Positions 52,258 to 57,271 of a stretch of 57,271 nt of DNA are shown here, piece after piece. Both the position numbers and the translations under genes were made by a program. The DNA is from CBDFGT01 sp965247225 (GTDB lineage: Bacteria > Pseudomonadota > Alphaproteobacteria > Rhizobiales > Rhizobiaceae). The stretch covers positions 1 to 57,271 of the forward strand of contig CBDFGT010000036.1 of NCBI GenBank assembly GCA_965247225.1, written 5' to 3'. The stretch's first letter is position 1; each line of letters starts with the position of its first letter. The notes under the pieces are model-generated. The model searched no databases. It was given only the letters and a program-made list of their open reading frames with translations, and was not told where the DNA came from.

Positions 52258-52863
52258 ATGGACAAATTTGTCAAGCTTACTGGCGTTGCAGCGCCGCTTC
52301 CTGTCGTCAATATTGACACCGACATGATCATCCCCAAGGACTATCTGAAAACCATCAAGCGCACCGGCCTTGGTACCGGCTTGTTTGCCGAAGCCCGCTA
52401 CAATGAAGACGGTTCGGAAAATCCTGATTTTGTGCTCAACAAGCCAGCCTACCGTCAGGCAAAAATTCTGGTTGCCGGTGACAATTTCGGCTGTGGCTCA
52501 TCCCGCGAGCATGCGCCGTGGGCCTTGCTGGATTTCGGTATCCGCTGCGTGATTTCGACAAGCTTTGCCGATATTTTCTACAATAACTGTTTCAAGAACG
52601 GAATTCTGCCGATTACCGTCAGCCCGCAAGATCTGGAAAAGCTGATGGATGATGCGCAGCGCGGCGCGAACTCCACACTGACCATTGATCTTGAATCCCA
52701 GGAAATCAAGGGACCGGATGGCGGCACGATCACGTTTGATATTGATGCTTTCCGCAAGCACTGCATGATGAATGGTCTGGACGACATCGGCCTGACACTG
52801 GAAAAGGCTTCCAGCATCAATAGCTATGAAAAAACCGCTGCTGTCAGCCGCCCCTGGGCGTGA
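52258..52863 (+). CDS. leuD: 3-isopropylmalate dehydratase small subunit
   Basis: The 201-residue small (swivel) subunit of isopropylmalate isomerase acts in leucine synthesis with LeuC, which is not in the window. Family motifs are NIDTDMIIPKDYLKTI, GDNFGCGSSREHAPWAL and SFADIFYNNCFKNG. The ATG at 52258 gives the normal start; a longer open frame upstream is not the gene. Separate leuC and leuD genes are usual in Rhizobiales. Confidence 0.97.
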   Translation: MDKFVKLTGVAAPLPVVNIDTDMIIPKDYLKTIKRTGLGTGLFAEARYNEDGSENPDFVLNKPAYRQAKILVAGDNFGCGSSREHAPWALLDFGIRCVISTSFADIFYNNCFKNGILPITVSPQDLEKLMDDAQRGANSTLTIDLESQEIKGPDGGTITFDIDAFRKHCMMNGLDDIGLTLEKASSINSYEKTAAVSRPWA

Positions 52864-53062
52864 GCACAGGACAGGCCCTCTGGAAACATGTCACATCAGA
52901 CTTTATGGATGTTGACATGTCTGATGAGCCGGAGAACCTCATCTGCCGTGAAGACACCACAGGGCCATGCAATGATGATCGTTTGAGGCTTGATAGAAAT
53001 CCGCGTGGCTCTCTGCGGCTCATGAAACAGGTCCAGATCTGTGCAGGTCGTTCCTGTTCTGC

Positions 53063-54367
53063 TCAGAGCCCGAACCTGTCCCTGAAGGCATAATACCACG
53101 AGCCGACGGTGGAATATGGTGCGCGGAACATGCGCCCGCCGGGGAATGGATACCAGGACATGGCGGCAAAGACATCAAACCTGCCCTGGTCATCATGGAT
53201 GGCATCGGCCAGGATAGAGCCGAACAGATGTGATCCGGTAACGCCGTGGCCGGAATAGCCATGGGCAAAGAAGGTGCTTTTGCCCAGTTTGCCCATTTGC
53301 GGCACACGGGTGAAAGACAGGGCGAAATTGCCGCTCCAGGCATGGTCAATCGCCACGCCCTTCAATTGCGGGAAGACCTTTTCCATGTTGGGTCTCAATT
53401 TTTTGACCACATCTGCCGGGTCTGTACCGCCGTATACGGTGCCGCCGCCAAAGATCAGGCGGTTGTCAGCCGACAGGCGGAAATAATCGAGAATATAGCG
53501 GACATCCTCAACGCACATATCAGACGGGATCAGGGATTTTGCGCGCTCTTCGCCGAGCGGAACGGTTGTCATCATCTGGGTGGAGACCGGCATGACGCGC
53601 GAGACGAGTTTGGGGACCACATGTCCGAGATAGGCATTGCCGGCCAGAACCAGAACCCTCGCTGTGACCCTGCCTTTTGCGGTTTCAATCCATGGCCTGG
53701 CCGCATCATGGTCAACCTTGATGACCGGTGACTGTTCGTAGACCACGCCGCCCAGACTTTCCAGGGCCCGTGCCTCGCCCAGAACCAGATTGAGCGGATG
53801 CATGTGGCCACCTGTTGTATCAAGCATGCCGCCGACGAAGGCTTGCGTGTTGACGAGCTTGCGGATGGCCGTCCTGTCGAGCAATTGGTGGTCATGCATG
53901 CCACAGGAAGCCCAGAGTGCCTGTTTTTCTTCCAGTTCACGCATATGTGCTTCCGTATAGGCCGCATAAATGTTACCCGGCTTCAGGTCGCAATCAATCT
54001 TGTACTGGTCCACCAGACGGCGGATGATCTTGCCGCCTTCCTGTACCAGACCGCCGACAAAGCGGGCCGTCTCGTCACCATAGCTGCGCTTGATCTTCGA
54101 CAGGCTGGCATTCAGCCCGTTGACAATCTGTCCGCCATTGCGGCCTGAAGCACCCCAGCCAACACCGGCACCTTCCACGACGACCACCTTGTAGCCTTTT
54201 TCGGCCAGATGAATGGCCGTTGACAGGCCGGAATAGCCAGCCCCCAGAACGCAGATATCGGTTTCAACCGAACCTTCCAGCACTTTTGGAACGCGAATGT
54301 CATTGCGCGAGGCCGCATAATAGGAAGCGGGATATGAGCCGTCACCGGCATAGAACCTGGAAGCCAT
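53063..54367 (-). CDS. puuB: FAD-dependent oxidoreductase, PuuB-like
   Basis: The 434-residue protein resembles gamma-glutamylputrescine oxidase: an N-terminal FAD-binding GAGYSGLSTAIHLAEKG at about residue 43, GWGASGRNGGQI, and C-terminal WSGNFALSFTRVPQMG and FAHGYSGHGVTGSHLFG motifs. It oxidises gamma-glutamylputrescine to the aldehyde in putrescine degradation. Its ATG overlaps the upstream puuA stop (TGATG), so the two are one operon under a divergent GntR regulator. Confidence 0.88.
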   Translation of the reverse strand: MASRFYAGDGSYPASYYAASRNDIRVPKVLEGSVETDICVLGAGYSGLSTAIHLAEKGYKVVVVEGAGVGWGASGRNGGQIVNGLNASLSKIKRSYGDETARFVGGLVQEGGKIIRRLVDQYKIDCDLKPGNIYAAYTEAHMRELEEKQALWASCGMHDHQLLDRTAIRKLVNTQAFVGGMLDTTGGHMHPLNLVLGEARALESLGGVVYEQSPVIKVDHDAARPWIETAKGRVTARVLVLAGNAYLGHVVPKLVSRVMPVSTQMMTTVPLGEERAKSLIPSDMCVEDVRYILDYFRLSADNRLIFGGGTVYGGTDPADVVKKLRPNMEKVFPQLKGVAIDHAWSGNFALSFTRVPQMGKLGKSTFFAHGYSGHGVTGSHLFGSILADAIHDDQGRFDVFAAMSWYPFPGGRMFRAPYSTVGSWYYAFRDRFGL

Positions 54368-55710
54368 CAGACAATCTCCAGATAGGCGCTGAATTCATAA
54401 TCGGTCACCTGCTCGGCAAAGCCTGCAATTTCCTGCCGTTTGCAGGCCACCAGCATGGAGCGCAAAACGGGTGCAAAAATTTCCGATGCAATGGCACCCT
54501 TTTCAAACGCATCCACCGCCTGGCCCCATTCCGCGGGAATTTTGCCGGTCTTGTCGGAATAGGCGCGACCGGATGTTGCCGGTGCCGGTTCCCATTTGTT
54601 TTTGATTCCCACCAGGGCTGCCCCCAGAATGGCAGCCATCACCAGATAAGGATTGGCATCAGCTCCGGCAACCCGATGCTCTATGCGCCGGGCATCGGGT
54701 TTGCCGCCCGGAATGCGGATGGCAGCAGTGCGGTTTTCATAGCCCCAGCCGATTGATGTCGGCGCATGGGTGTCGGGCCGCAGGCGGCGATAGGAATTGA
54801 AATGCGGAGCAAACAGCAGGGTGGTTTCCGCCATGCCGCGCAAAAGGCCGGCGACCGCATGTTTCATCACGGCCGAGCCTTCCGGCGTGCCATCATTGAA
54901 AACATTGTTGCCATCCTTGTCGATCAGCGAAAAATGCACATGCATGCCGTTGCCCGAGCGCGTGCCATAGGGCTTGGCCATGAAGGTTGCCGCCAGTCCA
55001 TGCTTGCGGGCAACACCCTTGACGATACGCTTGAAGAAAATCGCATCATCAGCCGCCTTCAGCGGATCATCGGAATGGAGAAGATTGATTTCAAACTGGC
55101 CAATGCCGTTTTCGGCAATGGCTGCATCTGCCGGCACATTCTGGCGCTCGCATTCCGCGTATACATCAGCGAAAAACTCACCGAAATCATCCAGCTCATC
55201 AATGGAAAGGATAGCGTCGGAATCCAGCCGCTTGCCGGTATAGGGCGAGATCGGCGGAACGGCATTGTCCGGCTCCGGGTCAATCAGGTAGAATTCCATT
55301 TCGGAGGCCACAACCGGGCGCAAGCCGAGTTCGTGATATTGCCGGACAATGGCGGCCAGTGCCTGACGCGGATCGGCCAGAAACGGTGCCCCGCCCTCTT
55401 CAAACAACCAGAGCGGCACCAGTGCGCTTGGCCGTGAGGTCCAGCGCACAGGCATGGCACCGCGCCCGGTTGATGCACAGATGCCGTCACCGTCGCCCGA
55501 AGCGAAAACGTGTTCCGAGCCGATAATATCCTCGCCCCAGACATCAACACCGACAATCGACAGCGGCATGCGGATGCCACCGCCCAAAACCTTGTCGGCC
55601 TGGGCCACGGGAACGCGCTTGCCGCGCATGATACCGTTCAGATCACAGACGACAGCCTGAATGCTTTCAATATCATCGGCCTTTTCAAGCCAGCTCTTGC
55701 TTTCGGTCAT
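54367..55710 (-). CDS. puuA: gamma-glutamylputrescine synthetase-like (GS family)
   Basis: The 447-residue glutamine-synthetase-family ligase most likely joins glutamate to putrescine. Catalytic motifs are the Glu pair in ASEMEFYLID, ENGIGQFEINL, the ATP/glutamate site GNGMHVHFSL and NRTAAIRIP. The short N-terminus and the direct downstream PuuB-like oxidase support PuuA rather than a true glutamine synthetase. The aldehyde dehydrogenases at the left end of the window could serve later steps but lie 50 kb away. Confidence 0.88.
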   Translation of the reverse strand: MTESKSWLEKADDIESIQAVVCDLNGIMRGKRVPVAQADKVLGGGIRMPLSIVGVDVWGEDIIGSEHVFASGDGDGICASTGRGAMPVRWTSRPSALVPLWLFEEGGAPFLADPRQALAAIVRQYHELGLRPVVASEMEFYLIDPEPDNAVPPISPYTGKRLDSDAILSIDELDDFGEFFADVYAECERQNVPADAAIAENGIGQFEINLLHSDDPLKAADDAIFFKRIVKGVARKHGLAATFMAKPYGTRSGNGMHVHFSLIDKDGNNVFNDGTPEGSAVMKHAVAGLLRGMAETTLLFAPHFNSYRRLRPDTHAPTSIGWGYENRTAAIRIPGGKPDARRIEHRVAGADANPYLVMAAILGAALVGIKNKWEPAPATSGRAYSDKTGKIPAEWGQAVDAFEKGAIASEIFAPVLRSMLVACKRQEIAGFAEQVTDYEFSAYLEIV

Positions 55711-55727
55711 GATCTCGCCCTATATCT

Positions 55728-55755
55728 ATCACACTTTGAATAATGTGATCACATT
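55728..55755. promoter_or_regulatory. palindromic operator in puuA-gntR gap
   Basis: AATGTGATCACATT (55742-55755) is a perfect 14-base palindrome. Another ATCACA half site occurs at 55728. The region lies just upstream of puuA, 18 bases from its start, in the gap to the divergent GntR gene. TGTGATCACA resembles GntR/FCD operators and also the CRP half site TGTGA. Confidence 0.6.
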
Positions 55756-55862
55756 TTCAGTTAAGCACAGGTCATAGCACCGGGTCAAGCCGGGTCAAGC
55801 CATCGCGAAAGGTGTAAATTTTGGTGCCATTGCATGCTGCCCATGCTCCGAAAACGGACGCG

Positions 55863-56522
55863 ATGCGAACCCATGAATATGTCTACCAGCATCTGCGCGC
55901 CATGATCATGGTGGGTTCGATTGCGCCTGGCGTGGCATTGACCATCAGGGGGCTTGCCGAAAGCTTTTCCATGTCGCCGACACCGGTGCGCGAGGCGTTG
56001 CGTCGCCTGAGTTCGGAAGGGGCCCTGCAGGTTCTCGACAATCGCCGGATCATGGTGCCACAGATGACACCGGAGCGGTTTGAAGAAATTATCGTCCTGC
56101 GCATTGAGCTGGAAAGCCATGCGGCTGTACGGGCCTGCGCCTTTCTGTCTGACAGGCAGATCGATGATCTGGTGGCCGTTGACGCTGGCATTGATGTGGC
56201 GATTGCAGCAGGAAACCGGGAAAAGGCCCTGCTGTTGAACCAGCAGTTTCACCGGATGCTCTACAGTGCCAACCCGGACCAGGTTGTCATGCCGATGATT
56301 GAAAGCATCTGGCTGCAACTGGGACCGTTTCTGGGCGTTGCCATGGACCATGTGCGGGAGCTTTACACGACAGACCGGCACGCCGAAGCCATTGCGGCGC
56401 TGCGAAAGCGCGATGAAGCGGCGCTGAAACAAGCCATCGCCGCCGATATCAGGGATGGTGTGGGCGGGCTGGACCGGGCGTCCATCGAAAAACTGTTTGC
56501 GATGGTGTCTCTCAAGGTCTAG
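55863..56522 (+). CDS. GntR-family (FCD) transcriptional regulator
   Basis: The 219-residue protein has the GntR winged helix at residues 3-68 (EYVYQHLRAMIMVGSIAPG, MSPTPVREALRRLSSEGAL) and an all-helical FCD ligand domain (LESHAAVRACAF, NQQFHRMLY, DHVRELYTTDRH). It is divergent from puuAB with the palindrome between them, so it likely controls polyamine breakdown. The ATG at 55863 is chosen; a TTG 42 bases upstream is in frame but gives an unusual N-terminus. Its stop overlaps the convergent last gene. Confidence 0.88.
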   Translation: MRTHEYVYQHLRAMIMVGSIAPGVALTIRGLAESFSMSPTPVREALRRLSSEGALQVLDNRRIMVPQMTPERFEEIIVLRIELESHAAVRACAFLSDRQIDDLVAVDAGIDVAIAAGNREKALLLNQQFHRMLYSANPDQVVMPMIESIWLQLGPFLGVAMDHVRELYTTDRHAEAIAALRKRDEAALKQAIAADIRDGVGGLDRASIEKLFAMVSLKV

Positions 56523-57271
56523 TCTGCGTTAGGGAGTTGAATTCTAATATCTCTACCAAACTCAATTCCGATGGCATTACAAGCTTTCCGCAGGATTTCA
56601 ATTTTCTCTCTGTTTGCTATGTTGAGTCCAACCAGCCAACCGTCTCCTATTTCTGCAGCTCGTGCTAAATCCGGTCTCGTCGGATAAATATCTTCCGGGG
56701 ACCTTGCGATATGATTGCGTGTTGTCCCTTTCATAGCTGTAGCAACTTTATCCATTTTTTCGGGATAGCGCGTCACAATTAACGATAACAACTTAACCAA
56801 CGCAGAGTTTGCGTTTTTTGCATGAAAACTTTCGTTAAACGCAAAAAAAGTTAGGCCTGTTTGGCTTGAAAACAAAACCGAAGTTGGATTTTTACTTTCG
56901 ATTTTGACTATTGGCGGTTCTGTTGGAATTATCTGTTTTTTGTTAGCTATCTTGTCTTTCGGTGCCTGAGCATCAGTGACGTAAAGCGAACGCAGGAATT
57001 TCAAAATGTCAGTGCTTGATGGTTGAAATCCACATATCGCCTCAGTTTGTTCGGTTAACAAGTCAATCAAGAGATCTTCCGGTTGATCAACCAGCGTCTG
57101 CCACGCTTTCGGAATTACTTTTGAAGCCTCGCGTCGGGACGAATTGTCCTTGTAATCCCGTTGTGCATCATCAAAGGCATCACCTGACTTCACCCTTGTT
57201 TTATCAAGATACCTTACCAATTTCTCTTTGCATTCAAGTGGCTCCCTTTCGTTCAACTGAAGACGATAAAT
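56519..57271 (-). CDS. partial gene at right edge, possible restriction-related protein
   Basis: A minus-strand frame is open from 56519 to the window edge, encoding at least 250 residues; the start is beyond the window. The region is clearly AT-richer than its neighbours, suggesting transfer. The segment SRREASKVIPKAWQTLVDQPEDLLIDLLTEQTEAICGFQPS resembles the middle part of small proteins with a type I restriction HsdR-like N-terminal domain, and the last 50 residues (GDGWLVGLNIANREKIEILRKAC) form a compact DNA-binding-like or DUF4357-like end. The assignment is from memory and weak; a new family is possible. Confidence 0.5.
   Translation of the reverse strand: MYRLQLNEREPLECKEKLVRYLDKTRVKSGDAFDDAQRDYKDNSSRREASKVIPKAWQTLVDQPEDLLIDLLTEQTEAICGFQPSSTDILKFLRSLYVTDAQAPKDKIANKKQIIPTEPPIVKIESKNPTSVLFSSQTGLTFFAFNESFHAKNANSALVKLLSLIVTRYPEKMDKVATAMKGTTRNHIARSPEDIYPTRPDLARAAEIGDGWLVGLNIANREKIEILRKACNAIGIEFGRDIRIQLPNAD

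Overview
The window reads as chromosomal DNA of an alphaproteobacterium of the order Hyphomicrobiales (Rhizobiales), closest in style to the Brucella/Ochrobactrum group. The evidence is its core genes: a pha operon with PhaR, a SUV3-like helicase followed by an S4-protein position, fdxA, carD and an RpoH2-type sigma factor, a thiBPQ operon under a TPP riboswitch, CspA next to ribosomal protein S21, and a free-standing leuD. Intact chromosomal genes look moderately GC-rich. The accessory genes at 5.6-8.2 kb and at the right edge look AT-richer. This placement rests on remembered gene order, not on a search.

Layout. 1-3.3 kb: two aldehyde dehydrogenases. 3.5-9.5 kb: an accessory island made of nested insertion-sequence debris (IS481-like tail, IS5/IS1182-like tail, a near-complete IS256-family element with a late frameshift, an orphan inverted IS256 right end and a complete IS3-family element). 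It carries GDP-L-fucose synthase with only a stub of its partner gmd, and a TIR-domain protein fused to an RsiV-like DUF3298 domain. 9.8-10.5 kb: a LuxR-type quorum-sensing regulator with no luxI. 10.7-19.8 kb: pyruvate carboxylase, a DeoR regulator with an MFS transporter, and a two-subunit molybdenum hydroxylase with a divergent TetR regulator. 19.9-29.3 kb: isoprenoid genes ispG and a farnesyl-diphosphate-synthase-like gene, mtgA, a GST, rpmF, the phaR/phaAB polyhydroxybutyrate genes, and a WYL regulator divergent from a LysE exporter. 29.3-30.1 kb: a long non-coding stretch with three copies of a dyad-containing repeat. 30.1-36.3 kb: helicase, broken S4 gene, fdxA, carD, rpoH2. 36.3-46.3 kb: M48 lipoprotein protease, thiamine uptake and activation, an ABC-F ATPase, cold-shock and ribosomal genes and small proteins. 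46.6-52.9 kb: homoserine O-acetyltransferase, aldose epimerase, ROK kinase, a zincin protease, a citrate-lyase-like gene, leuD. 53-56.5 kb: a putrescine-degradation pair (puuA/puuB-like) with a divergent GntR regulator. The right edge cuts a low-GC gene that may belong to a restriction-related family.

The genes form recognisable local circuits: PhaR facing phaAB, TPP riboswitch over thiBPQ next to the TPP-making kinase, and four regulators whose operators can be proposed from palindromes or repeats beside divergent or downstream genes. Several genes are decaying (S4 protein, a GNAT acetyltransferase, gmd, a transposase, a probable antitoxin tail). The most promising undescribed item is the TIR-DUF3298 fusion inside the mobile island: it couples a likely NAD-cleaving immune effector domain to a domain that in RsiV binds lysozyme, suggesting a cytoplasmic sensor of phage lysins.
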